From Mangifera indica (lineage: Eukaryota > Streptophyta > Magnoliopsida > Sapindales > Anacardiaceae): a stretch of DNA of 64,000 nt. The notes under the pieces were generated by a model. The model saw only the letters and a program-made list of their open reading frames with translations. It was not told where the DNA came from and did no database searches. Below, one piece after another: positions 36,270 through 48,151 of this stretch. The translations under genes were made by a program, and so were the position numbers. The first letter of the stretch is position 1, and each line of letters begins with the position of its first letter. Where the stretch lies: assembly GCF_011075055.1 (NCBI RefSeq), contig NW_025401111.1, positions 62,001 to 126,000 on the forward strand. The letters are read 5' to 3'.

Positions 36270-38876
36270 TCTTCTATTTTTCTTTTTACTTTTTGAACTT
36301 GATGGTACGTAACTAGGTATCAAAACAGGACTCTTGCAATTTTGTCTCGTATGTCCAAGTTTATGACATCAAGTACAAATAAGTTGTTCAATAATCTCTA
36401 CTTGTGAAAGATATCTGTTTTTATTTATCGGATATCTCGCATGACGACAATGGACGAAAGGTGGATGGATAATAATTACATCTTCTGGTTGGATCCAATC
36501 TAATTGATCTCCTAATGGATTGATGAGCTTTATGTAGATTGTAGGGTAAAAGATGGTGTTGTAGTATAGATGCACCCATTGAACGCAGGTAGTCATCTTC
36601 ATATATTTGGCAACGGCAATGGAACGCATGCAAGGATCTGTGATAGTTGAAATTTTCTACATATATATGTCAGTTTCGTAAGGTTACCAGAGTATCGTAC
36701 TTACCACTACCAAGAACCTTGAATCATTCAGATGTAATAGGATGCACCTTCAAGTTTAAAGACTTTTACACACGTTTAACAATTTTTTCCTCTACCTAAG
36801 ATGTTACCGAGCTTTTACACACATTTAACAATCTTTTTCTCTACCTAAGGTGTTACCGAGCTGGTACAAACATCTGCAAATCATATAAATACAAACAGAT
36901 ATGGTGAGTAATTAAGAATAAGTTTACATACACACATTTATAACATATTATAATATTTAATATATACTTACTACATGATTTTTCCTTTCATAAAACCATC
37001 ACTGTAATGTACCTTCGATGAACTCAATAAGTATAGTAATGGGTAAACCTTGAGCATGTCTAACAAGTGCATTAAATGACCTAACGATATTAGTAGTCAT
37101 TAGATTATATCTATGTCCTGGGAAATATGCCCTTGCCCATTGATCGAAACCCACCTCACACAGGTATGTCGTTGTATTAGGGTGCTACGGGACAATGACT
37201 TCATTATCTCTTAAAATTCATACTCTGTATCTTTTTAGTTGTTTTCTCATATATCCATGCGACTTTTGCATTCTTCTTATACTTGGATCGCATGTTACAA
37301 TAAAGGTGATGACAACAATAACCATGGTGCATACTAGGGAATATTTTAGTTATTATAGAGAATATAATGACATGTCGATCTGAAATCATAGCTAAATATG
37401 GTACCCCACAAAAACAATCCTTTGACTTTATTAAAAACCAACACCATGTGTCATGATCTTCCCTCAGGCCAATGCCAAAAGTTAATAGGTATATCTGTTT
37501 ATTACCATTCAATGTAACGACGATAAATAACTGACCCAAATACCTACCCTTTGAGAAGACAACATCCCAATGTCATGTAAAAGTATTTAAATCATTCTTG
37601 TTCATCCATTAGTATATGTGTCACAGTTTTCGGATTACAACATACTAAATTGTAGTAATACTCTAGTAGCAACATAAATGATTCTTTTGGTATACCCCTT
37701 AATGATTGACATGTCCAATTTCTCACCCGTCATGCTTATGTGTATGATATATCAATTTTATATCGATCAACGATGTCAGCAATGATCTTTTTTGGTCGAT
37801 AATCACAATTAACTAATATAAATTTAGTCCCCAAAATTTGCCTTAAAGCTAAGGCTATTGCTTACCTATGATGAGGTAATATTTAATCTCTAGAACATAT
37901 GTGTTGGTTATCCATAAAATGTAATTCAAACCTATCACTTTCTCCCACCCTAATTACCCATGCACGCTACTTACATTCTTTATTAAGACACTTAACCACC
38001 TATCTAAGTGTGTTTGACTTGTGCACTCTAAACTGATATCCTTTCTCAAGAGCATCTCGACTTATCGCATCAATAATATGTTTTTTACTTGAAAATAATA
38101 TACCAATTTTTGGAGAATCACTATCTCTTTGCACTCCTAGGCTTACGGATATAGATGGCTGATCAAGAAAAGGTGGTAACCAATTAAATGCATCAATATA
38201 AACATTCCTACCATCAGGATTTGTTTGCGAAAACCTACTTGTACCTCCAATATCTTCATTAACATTTGGCTTCTCTTCGGCCTTTGATTCCTCGATGGGA
38301 ATATCATGCATAACCTTTTCCATCAAATTCACTCCAATCTAGAAATTTTTCTTCATTGCCATAAAGAAATTCTTTCGCGCTATACAATACATCATCATCA
38401 ACACCATTTAACTATGCAAAGTCTTCCTTAAAAAATTCTTGTCTCGGATTGATATCGATATTTTGAATCCCTCCTAAACCAATCTATTAATTATCTGAAT
38501 AATTGCTCAATTCAACACCTTGTAAACCCTAATCTACTTGTTGAACCTCATGACTATCATCATTAACTATAGTTATTACAATAATTGGAATACATTCTTT
38601 AAAGAGATTAGACAGACCAATAAGAACCTCAACATCTTTATCATTCGAAATTTCAATAGAGATATTGTTATCAAGATGCTTTGGTTTCATGTTTATCTGA
38701 ATGTTAAATATCTTTCGATCTATGTTACACTTATTGCTCACCATTTCGATTAATCCCTCGAATGTCGTGTGTTTTGGAATTTTAATCAATTTTTTGTTAC
38801 CTCTAATATATTTTATTACATTGTTATCTCTTTCTATCCATTTCCCCTCGTATCTAATTGAAGCATATCTAGCCAT
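36270..38876 (-). pseudogene. Mutator-like (MURA) transposase, degenerate
   Basis: It starts at the ATG complement of 38874-38876: 'MARYASIRYEGKW', with an N-terminal PB1-like region (38876-38529) common in plant MULE transposases. Next is a piece with 'FSSKKHIIDAISRDALEKGY' (38,332-38,000), the MuDR-type DNA-binding region. The catalytic region follows (37,539-37,204): 'NKQIYLLTFGIG', 'W.WFLIKSKD' and 'ISDRHVIIF...HHGYCCHHLY', matching the conserved SDRH/HHxxCxxHL block. The end (36,633-36,270) has 'MRSIAVAKYMKM' and a final CCHC-like knuckle. The CxC half of the SWIM finger is not visible. Several frameshifts and stops show the copy is inactive. It converges on the ULP-like gene, as in other ULP-bearing MULEs. 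Confidence 0.85.
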
Positions 38877-39500
38877 TTAGATTAATCTTATAATAAAATA
38901 TATAATCAACATAGATAATATGATTGAATATACTATTTACAGATTTGTGATACATTATTTTATTATTAAGTTTGAATTTCGTCATTTTATTTCTATTACA
39001 CAATTATACCTATTCCATAATTCGATTACATATTGTAACTATTAATATACTTTAATTAATGTGATACTAATTTATAAAAATATTACTTTACCCCTATATT
39101 GTAAAATATCATTTTACTCTCAAATATTATCTAATATATCATAACACTTTTCATTGTAATATATCATTTTACCCTCAAATATTATTTAATCTAATCTTTT
39201 AACACATTTTATTGTAAAATATCATTTCAACCATACTACTATAATAATTACAAAATAACCCCTATAATTTTTATTAATTTCTTCTTACACACAACTCTAA
39301 TTTATTATATAAAACACCACATATAATTGTATTATTAATAAAATAATAACAATTGAAGTTATAACAGGTATAAATACCTCAATATCATGAACTTTTTTCT
39401 TTTCACTCGAAATCTCGATCATAAACTTCTTTTCTCTCTCTAGAAATCTCTCTCAAATAATAAATAAAATCGTATCTATTAAAGATAAAAGAAGAGATAT

Positions 39501-39511
39501 GGTTTATATAG
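39501..39511 (-). promoter_or_regulatory. TATA box of the MULE transposase
   Basis: The complement reads tctatataaac, about 625 bp before the transposase ATG. An equivalent box sits in the left end of the second large MULE (48708-48716), followed by a similar CT-rich leader. Confidence 0.45.
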
Positions 39512-39801
39512 ATATAAACAAAGGGTAGTTTTGGTTTTTTTTGAGCATTTTTGTTTAAATCCTTTAAAATATGGGTATTTTGTTTAAACCCCAAAATTAG
39601 GGGTAAATTTTTTACTACCCTTAAAAAAGATAACTTAATTAATTTCCCTAAATATGGAATAAAGGGTAGTTTTGATATTTTATTGGATATTTAGGACATT
39701 TTTGTTTAAATCCTTTAAAATATGGATATTTTCGTTTAAACCCCAAAATTAGAAGTAAATTTTTTATTACCCTTAAAAAAGGGTAATTATTTTAATTTCC
39801 C
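39512..39801. repeat. Two tandem about 145-bp terminal repeats of the MULE
   Basis: A block with 'agggtagttttg', 'gtttaaatcctttaaaatat', 'aaaccccaaaattag' and 'ttacccttaaaaaag' occurs twice in a row, ending with 'aatttccc' each time. The terminal inverted-repeat region has thus duplicated. Confidence 0.7.
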
Positions 39802-41067
39802 TTTTATTTATCTAATGTATTTGTGTTTGCTATCTTCCACACATTTAGGTTGGAACAGAAACCCAAAAGATATTTCTCTTGTCTACATGTAGACACAGTG
39901 CATGACACGACAAAGTTTTGGGTACAACCTTTTGGGTCATGCCTTAGTGAGCTTTAAGCAGAGACAACCTATATATTTTAGTAGGTCAATTCGGTATATT
40001 ATATATTTACTTTTTATTTTTTTATTATTTTTAAATGTTATATTTCTTTCCATGGGCTACATCAAATCGCCTACATACCAGATCCCAAAACCCTTACACA
40101 ACCCACAAAGCCCATGGGTCATGCCCCACAGACCATGCCTTTTAGATTAGGTCAAGTTTACCTGACTATTTAGAAATGTCTATACGCAACCTTGTGTCTA
40201 CAAGAAATATAAATATTCGACTATAAAGAGGGCTATTAAAGTCCCAATTCTGTAAACCCATGAATACGAGGTATACACTTTTAACTTTGTAAACTAAACC
40301 AACAATTTGAATGTATTATAAGGCAACAAAAATAAAAATTGGTGAATAAATATGTAAACCAATATGGTTTAAATAACTTTACATTGCAATTAAAGATTGA
40401 ATAAGTGTGGTTAGAAGTCCATATATCTTTTTATATGATAGGTTTGAAGTTTTTACCAACAATTCATAGAATTCAGTACTTGGTATCTGAAAGAGTTTTA
40501 CCAATATACACTAGATAGATTTATCATTTATTCCTATTAAAAAAATGGACAATGTTACCATAGTTTGATACTTGTGTAAGGTAATTTGATGTAATATAAT
40601 TGAATTACAAAGCTAGCATATAAGTGGAGTTGAAAAAATCTCTTGTTTAAGACAGCAAAATAGCGATTAAAATTTTTAATAAACAAACAATCATACCACA
40701 AAAACTTCTTTTAGATAGACTTTATAAGATAATTAATTTATACTTATAAGGTGTTTATAGAATATATGTGTAAAGACAGTTTCTTTTAACTTTTATTAAT
40801 GATGATAGAACACAAAATCATTTTTAAAATCAAGTGTAGGCATAAACTTTGATATCCACATGAAGTATGAATGAGATTAGAGTCTGAAACAATGCTCAAA
40901 ATCTAATAGAATCTTGAGGTTGATATGTGACATTTTGATGAAATTGTCACGACGGCAACAATAATCCAATAACACGTAAAGGGTGTCGGGGTTATTCACA
41001 CATAAACAATCTATGTGGCGGCATATCACTCTTTCCTTTTGTGAGAAAGAATATACATGTGTGTGGC
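39802..41067. repeat. Unit 3 sequence right of the MULE, plus a second unit-start copy
   Basis: The stretch 39,811-40,262 continues the match to unit 2 (8,967-9,480). From about 40,300 the sequence instead resembles the beginning of a unit ('aaccaacaa', 'gcaacaaaaataaaaattg'), comparable with 125-210. The rest is AT-rich with no gene. Confidence 0.55.
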
Positions 41068-41087
41068 GTGCACCCCACTCATGAGTG

Positions 41088-41129
<42 letters not shown>

Positions 41130-41149
41130 CACTCATGAGTGGGGTGCAC
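41068..41149. repeat. Perfect palindrome around a (TA)n tract
   Basis: The 23-bp arm beginning gtgcaccccactcatgagtg is repeated as its exact complement after about 36 bp of TA repeat. All 82 bp can fold into one hairpin or extrude as a cruciform. Arms identical to the base, in a region of old diverged repeats, suggest recent origin or gene conversion. Confidence 0.85.
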
Positions 41150-42424
41150 AAGAATTTAATTTAACTTTTATTTATTTTTATGGTCCACAAGAATTTATGA
41201 ATTGGTTTGAATTTATTTAATTTGATAAATTCAATCTAACTCTATATCTTCTCACATATAATTTTAATTACTCAAAATTATTTTATTTTAATATCTAAGT
41301 ATCATAAAAAATAATTTTGAGTCTATAAACTGTTTTAAGACTCAAAACCCTTAATTTGAAATCTAGAATAGATCTAATCTCCAATGCCTCTAGAGTTCGA
41401 TCAACTTCTTTTTGTGTGTGACCCATAGGTTCTTCAGTAAGTTGATAGTGACCAGACTTGTGTCAGGCTCCTGATTTGGCATTCGTTCAGACATAAACCA
41501 AGAAAGGCCTCTAGCAAGACTTCATAGCCACTTGATTAGTAGAGTGTTAGCATATGACTTGTTAATCTATCAGTGATACGGTTACTCATACAATTCGATC
41601 ATTTCATCATACGATGTCTCATCCAGGCTAAGATATAGATACAATATCTCTATTAGGGATCCTCGAGTTACATAGACTGATTTCTATCAGAGACCGGATA
41701 AATATCAGATCGAGCATTAACTTAATCTCACTATGGTCATAAATTTAATTGGTCATTGTTATTCGTTAGGTTAACCTAATTGAGATATCAGCTCTCATAC
41801 TCGAGAGTGATGAATCTTCTGTTGATCTACCATAGTCTTTGTACAAATCTTGATATGACAAATCATCACCTTTTTGACAATCTTCTAATCGAACTATGTT
41901 GGGCTAATGTCAAACTATATCGATCCTTACACAAAATGATTCGATGATCTCAAGTTTAAGGATCACATGTACCTCTGTTCACTAACAGAATATATTTCAT
42001 AGATACTAGAGCAACCATTTATATGAAATTCTCTTGATGAATCAGTCTGGTAAACACGTCTACAATGTATACCTATATGTTATACCAAGTTATCAACAAA
42101 CAACTTTGACACGTGAGAACTGTCATCACCTTTTGATGAAATTATTCAACATTATGATAACTCTATCACTATTACTAATACCCTTGGGCATGATAGTATC
42201 ATAATTGCTATTGCTTTAAGAACAACCATGTATTATGCACATAAGGTTCTCATGATTGCCGAGCACTGATCCTCTCACCACGGTTCAACAATTCTTAAGA
42301 CATTTGTATGAATATATATTAATATGTTTTATAGAGAAAGAATACTATAATAAATTATAAATATGACATTTATTAATGAACTTGTATCATCATAAAGATT
42401 AACTCTAGGGCACCAACACCAACA
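41150..42424 (-). mobile_element. Probable Copia-type LTR or solo LTR, minus strand
   Basis: Read on the minus strand the segment starts at 42424 with 'tgttggtgttggtgccctag', the style of many plant Copia LTR starts. No coding sequence is present. In unit 2 the corresponding position has no such insertion. The other end is not fixed and could lie at the palindrome at 41,068-41,149. Confidence 0.45.
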
Positions 42425-44632
42425 TATGATTCTAGAGAAGTTAAAAAAAAGGTTTGGGTGTGATTTACAAGGAATCAAGTCTTCTTTCCAACATTTCCAA
42501 ACTCTAATAATTATTAGTGTGTTTGAGAGATTAAGTTGTATGAATCACATGTTTTATAGAAGTTAATGTTCTATGTACAAAATCTGAATTGCATAGGATA
42601 GAATTGAAATAAAAAAATTTTGGAATATAAAACTAACACCTCGCTATTGCTTATTGTTGATTTTGCAATGGGATATATAGTAACTTTTAATCCCTTGAAT
42701 GTGTCATCTTTTATTTTGGCAATCCAAACTACACAAAGATGGTGTATGTATATATCAAAATTCATTTTTCGAGAACCTCTATATAAAATCTAATATATAT
42801 ACATTCATCTATCAAAGATGTAATACTTAATTCATAAACGACATAATACTTTATTGTCTGCTTAGAGCACTTACAAAGAGATCAAGAGGAAACTGTCTCA
42901 TTGTTGTCATCTTCCTTGCACATTCTTCATCCTTTTCATTCGCAATGCCTTGAACTTAATCTAAATTTAAAGAAAAATATACAAAACAAAAATGGGTTGA
43001 TGAAAATTGTAAACTAGATTAGGTAATGAAATGAAAATTAGAGAATAAATGTGTAAACAACCAGGCCAGTGGGGCCTAATTACTTCACTTTATAATTAAA
43101 TACTGATTAAGTTGTTGGAAGCTCCTTTTATCGTCATACAATGAAGCCCCTACCAACAAGTTATAACAATTGTTAACTGCCCTATTTAATTTTTCAAAAC
43201 TTAAAAAAAAAGGTGATGCATGTCCATTGATTACTATGTAATTGAGCACATCATATCCTATTAAATATTTTTTATATGCATGTCCATTGATTACTATGTG
43301 GAGACTTATGATAGTTGCGTTTTTTCTTCTTTTCATTTCTTTTTGCTTTTGCTTTTCGTTTGTCAAGTCAATGTTGTAATTGAGTGTCATTCTAATCAGA
43401 CCGTTATTTTAAGCAAGTGTAATCTGCATTAGCAAATGGATATTGATAGTCCACTAACTCAAGGATAAATATATCCTAATATAGTTAGGATTAAAAATAA
43501 AATAATATTTAATTATATATTAATATATTATTTATGTATTCAATTATATATTTAAAACTGTGTATATATCTATTCTCATTATGGCCTAATTTTAATCATG
43601 TGGCTCCGTATACCTATTTTGTCCCAAATAATTTAGTAAGTTGGTATCCCCTTCCCAACTGGCCCATGGCCATGAATCTCCTTTATTTTTTGTAAAATTT
43701 TCTGTTCTTTTTATTTGTCATTATCCAAGATGACTTGATTGAGGTATAAGTCAGACATTTCTTATACATTAATATTTATTTTCTTTCGGTCCACAAAATC
43801 AGCAGAAATGGGAATCCATCTGGAATGAATCTTAATACTTTCTTCTGGGCAATTTCTTATTTATTAATCTTTTCTTTTCTATCCCTTTCATTAATATTTT
43901 CCAGATCTCCACGGATTCTAAAACTAACGGAACAAGACTGGTAGAGGCATTCAAATACACGGATTCTGGGCAATTTCTTAGTTCAACTCATAAGTTAAGT
44001 TGAACTAATGGGGAACCTAAGAGAAGTATTATTGCTGGAAAATTTGGGAAAGGTAATGGACTCCTTACTCATCTAGGTTCTATCATCTTTTACCTTTGGA
44101 CTTAAGCAAATTGATGAACACAACAAATCAATCACTTAAAAAATAAAATAAAATTATGTATACACACATTCAAATACACAGTTTAATGTATAAATAACAT
44201 ATCAAAATATAATTAGATGATTTTAAATTAAGGATTAAGTAACACTGAATCACATGATAACACATTATCTGCATATCTAATTTTATATTTAAAAGTAACT
44301 AAAAAAAAACTTGAAATGACTAAAAATTAGCTGTAAAAGTATTGCATGATACATCATGATGTCCCAGAATTATGTGACTCTCATGTCCAACATTAGTGGC
44401 CGTAAAAGAAAAGAGCACTCACCCTCATAAAATTGTTTAATATTACCACTCCCAATATTTCAAGGATTTATAGCTTTACAATTTCTGTACAGCTATCATC
44501 AAATCATTTTTCTATTCTGAAAATTCAAACTTTAAATAATTTGACACAATCTCTTCTTCTAACTTTCAGAAAAGAGAATAATTTTGAGAGAATGTAATGC
44601 CATATAAGTGGTGTTATGTGTAATAGGTGAAA
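42425..44632. repeat. Upstream, non-coding part of tandem unit 3
   Basis: From about 42,890 ('catcttccttgcacattctt') the sequence matches unit 2 from about 9,505 onward, through 'gttgttggaagctcc' and the 'gaatggactcc'-type block, down to the 'catcaaatca' stretch before the promoter. No gene was recognised. Small MITE-like pieces lie near 43,490-43,575 and 44,155-44,300. Confidence 0.7.
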
Positions 44633-46036
44633 GGGAAATTATAAAAAATAGCCAAAATTTAGGGGGTCTAAAAAATTGCCCAAAATATTCCGGTTTAAGC
44701 AAAAATGCCCAGGTTTTGTGAAATGATGAAACTGCCCCCATATATAAACACAGTAAATTTCCTTACTTCCCACGGCCATTTCACTGTGCAAATTCAAAGA
44801 AAATTCAAAATTTCCCACTTTCCCACGGTCATCCCACGGTCGACCAAATTTTTGCCGATTTTCTTGCTTTCCGACAACTGCAAATGGCAAAGAAGGTTAG
44901 TATATCTCTTGTAATCTTGTTTGATTCAAGTTATTGCTCATATTATTGAGATTTGATTGAGATTTTGAGTTTTGAAATTTTAGGGTTTCGATTTGAACAA
45001 TGCTTAAAATGTTTTGATTCTTGGTTGTTTTCGTTGAATTGATTGAGGGGTTTTGTGTTATACAACGTGTAGATTTGATTTATGTGGAAATCGGAGGCCG
45101 AAACAACCAAATTTTGGCCGAAAATGGCTGTCAAAGGATCGGCAGTCCGACCGTGGGAGCAGTGTTTCCCACGGTCAAACGATTTCTCCCACGGTCAGTA
45201 GACATTGACCGTGGGTTAGGGGGGTAAAATAGCTTTTTTAAAATATTGGGGTGTCGGGGAAAGTCCTTAGCCCACGACAGGTTTTTCTGAAATTTACTGC
45301 ATGACCGTGGGTTTTCCATTCTCCCACGCTCATCCCATGGTTCGAAACTTCCCAATCAGATTTCTGTCGATTTTCTTGTTTTTCGGTAACGCCAAATGAC
45401 AAATAAGGTTAGTATATCTCCCGTAATCTTATTTAAATCAAGTTATTACTCATATTATTGAGATTTGATTGAGATTTTTAGGTTTGAAATTTTAGGATTT
45501 CGATTTGAATAATGCTTAAAATGTTTTAATTCTTGGTTGTTTTTGTTGAATTGATTGAAGGGTTTTGTGTTATACAACGTGTAAATTTGATTTATGTGAA
45601 AATCGAAGGCCGAAATAACCAAATTTTGGCCGAAAATGGCTGCAAATAATTGGCAGTTCGACAGTGGGAACAGTGTTTCCCACGGTCAAACGATTTCTCC
45701 CACGGTCAGCAGACATTGACCGTGGGTTAGGGGGGTAAAATAGATTTTTTAAAATATTGGAGAGCCAACGGAGATTTCTTAGAACATAGCGGGTTTTTCA
45801 TAAATTTGTCATATAATAGCATACTTGTTACAATATCAAATATCCAAAACCCCCATATTTATCTAAAATTTCATTTAACCCCCATAATGAGTGAGAGAGT
45901 TAAATAAATGAGGGGAAGGGTAATTTTGGTATTTTTTGCTTAAAAATAGTAAATTTGGGCATTTTTGCTTGAAAATAGTGATTTTGGGTATTTTTGCTTA
46001 ATTGGAGGGTATTTTGGCTATTTTATAAAATTTCCC
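44633..46036. mobile_element. Non-autonomous MULE (1,404 bp) upstream of gene copy 3
   Basis: The left end reads gggaaattataaaaaatagc. The complement of the right end reads gggaaattttataaaatagc; both continue 'caaaat'. The 9-bp flanks are taggtgaaa (44624-44632) and tagatgaaa (46037-46045), 8 of 9 alike. Inside, a unit of about 550 bp rich in 'cccacgg' and with 'caaatggcaaagaaggttag' occurs twice (from about 44,760 and 45,300). No transposase is present. Its ends match, in inverted orientation, those of the large MULE at 48,558-55,464, so it is probably a deletion derivative of that family. It ends about 240 bp before the TATA box of gene copy 3. Confidence 0.85.
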
Positions 46037-46274
46037 TAGATGAAATCATGCATCGTAGACCTGCCAATCAGATCAAGCGCAACTCCCAAAGTCCCATGAG
46101 ACAAGTTTTCTCCCATCAAATTTTTTTTCCATAATCTGAATATTTAAATTGAAAAATAGAATGGTGCATGTACGACAGCCATTTCATAGTCAAATTTTGT
46201 AGGCCCCAGAAACTACAATAAATTTATCATCGCAAACAATTGTCTGTAGGGCCCTACGGCCACTTCCACACCCT

Positions 46275-46282
46275 TATAAAAG
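46275..46282 (+). promoter_or_regulatory. TATA box of gene copy 3
   Basis: TATAAAAG is identical to the box of copy 1 and sits in the same conserved promoter block, 80 bp before the ATG. Confidence 0.65.
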
Positions 46283-46354
46283 AAGGAAGTACGCGTTGTG
46301 AGGTCTCCCTTTGCATTGATTTTCATTCCAAAGTTGTATCTAACGGTACTCAAA

Positions 46355-48151
46355 ATGCCAGAAATTCACAACAGACCCGAATCAGACCGACCTAGATTAT
46401 GTGAAGCTTTTGTATGGGAAAACGTCCCAGTTAAGGACTTGGGTTGTAATCACAGAAGCTTACTTTTTCAACAACACCAACTTGTTGTTTTCAAGTGTGA
46501 TGGCATTTTCCAGGTTTTTAGTTTCAGTTCTGTCGATAAACTGATTTGTTCCCTAATAAATATCATATCATATTTATTAACATAAATCTTGGCGTGCAGG
46601 TGCTCGATCTTCGAATTAGTTTGAAAGCAGTTGATAAACGGTCAGAAGTAACCAATGAGTTTTTCAGTCTACCAGCTGAAGAGAAGGTACACAACTGGAG
46701 CGATTATCTTAGACTCCATTGTTATAAACCTGAAATGTATGAAAACTAATTCTTCATCCTTCAAGTATCGTCCATATTAGGCGCAATATCATAACTAGCA
46801 TGTTATTGAAATTGCACTGGGCTGGAAAGCGCCTCCGGAGGGCGCTGGTTCCTCAAGCACTGCCCAAACGTGTTCAAATCCCGCCTCTTTTGAGAGTCAT
46901 TTCAGCTGAGCGGAGGTGGAGCTGCAGTTTTAGTTAGTTGATGATGGTGACGATCAGCAGTAGTGGATTTTGAGATCCAAAACTGCTGGTAGCTCTATGT
47001 TTTCTCCTGCACAAGAGCTATTAACCGAGCCTTCACAAACGTGGAATTATGTGTAATTACCAACAGGGAAGGAAATCTCCCCTCAATTGGGCCTTCGGGT
47101 TCCTCACAATTTACGGTGATACCAATTGGTGGGTCTCCTACCTAGGAGCTAGCTTAAAAAGGAAAGAGTTTATGATCATTTTCTTTGTTTGAAATAAAAT
47201 AATGCAATGACTATATAATTTTTATATGAAAAAGCCTCTTTAATGTGAAAGAGAGAAAAAAAATCAATTGACTTAAGTCTTTGTTAAAATATTATACTAG
47301 AATATATAAATATTTAAATATTGATTATTTACATATAAAAGCAAGATAGAATGACATACTTCAATATCTTCAATTTAACACGAAACTTAGGTAATTTGAT
47401 ATATCTAAAATTTTAATTCATCATTGAAATATAAGTGGGGGTATTTTGTTAAAATCTCATATAACTTTTATATGAAAATATGTATTCAAAATTTTAATTT
47501 TTATTTTAAATATAACTTATTTTAAATCATGTAATTAGTTATTGTTTTATCTTTAATTCAAAATCATATAATCATATAATGATATATTATCTATGTATAC
47601 GAATTGGGTATAAAAAATGGATATATATATATTTTTATTATTTTTTTAATTGTTATTTTAGAATTTGTGCTTGCTTTCCATGAACACAGCTTCTTCTAAT
47701 AAAGGACGAATATGGAATCAGTAATAACAAAGATTTCAAATCCGCCACTACGGGTCTCTATACCAAGGTATATTATCTAGAATTTCTTGTGCATATATAT
47801 GTTCTTATAAAATGATGTCCATATTACTTACCTTAAAAAAAAAAAAAAAGATTTCCATATACTAGTAAGTAATATGAGTCATATTTATATTATTTTCAGG
47901 GTAATCTTGTTCACTTTCAAAAGATCAAATGGATGACATGTAGCAAGGGTGGGAGGACTGAGAACATAGCCCCCAGCCGTATCCGTAGACTTAGGAGTAG
48001 ACGTAACAAGAAGGATAAGGACGATGAGGATGACGGCAAGGACAACCGGCGGCCATCGGACACTAATGATCTTCCATTTATACTTGGAATAGTAATCCTA
48101 CTTGTGTTGTTTCTGATAGTGTTGTCCTTGATTGTCTGGGTTATGAATTAG
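46355..48151 (+). CDS. Predicted chimeric DIOX_N / tail-anchored membrane protein, copy 3
   Basis: Proposed exons are 46355-46513, 46600-46686, 47690-47767 and 47900-48151, giving 191 codons plus stop, all GT-AG and phase 0. The ATG was chosen because it aligns with the first ATG of the other copies; the frame is open 19 codons further upstream. Residues 1-82 correspond to the N-terminal part of DMR6-like oxygenases ('RPESDRPRLCEAF', 'ENVPVKDLGC', 'EFFSLPAEEK'). Residues 83-108 (exon 3) read 'LLLIKDEYGISNNKDFKSAT...'. Residues 109-191 contain 'SKGGRTENIAPSRIRRL', a basic run, 'DKDDEDDGKDNRR', and a membrane helix at about 166-189 two residues from the end. The family's usual length is about 340 residues, and the catalytic barrel is absent. 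Unspliced exon 2 would end at 46749 after 'NWSDYLRLHCY'. This copy has the best splice sites and an intact TATA box. A Mutator insertion lies just upstream and may affect expression. Confidence 0.55.
46828..46846. repeat. GC-rich palindrome inside intron 2, copy 3
   Basis: agcgcctccggagggcgct is self-complementary except at one pair of positions. It is at the same place as in copy 1, in an intron block (about 46,790-47,160) conserved in all copies. Confidence 0.6.

Larger units (their letters stand above)
31635..39801. mobile_element. Kaonashi-type Mutator-like element (MULE) with ULP-like and transposase genes
   Basis: The ends are inverted: 'ggggtaaattgaaat' on the left, and the complement of the right end 'gggaaattaaaat'. 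Flanks are tttcatata (31626-31634) and ttttattta (39802-39810), 7 of 9 alike. The empty site in unit 2 is tttcattta (8958-8966), between the two, so this is a 9-bp target duplication, the Mutator size. Inside are a degenerate DUF1985/ULP1-type gene on plus and a degenerate transposase on minus, converging. A ULP-like cargo is the known mark of KI (Kaonashi) MULEs. Confidence 0.85.

Noticed and set aside
40877..41149. Minus-strand frame with 'YIYIYIYIYIY'
   Set aside because: It is a translation of the (TA)n palindrome and flank.
44639..45355. Several 60-80-codon frames on both strands
   Set aside because: They lie in the terminal modules of the non-autonomous MULE, differ between its two tandem copies, and match no family.
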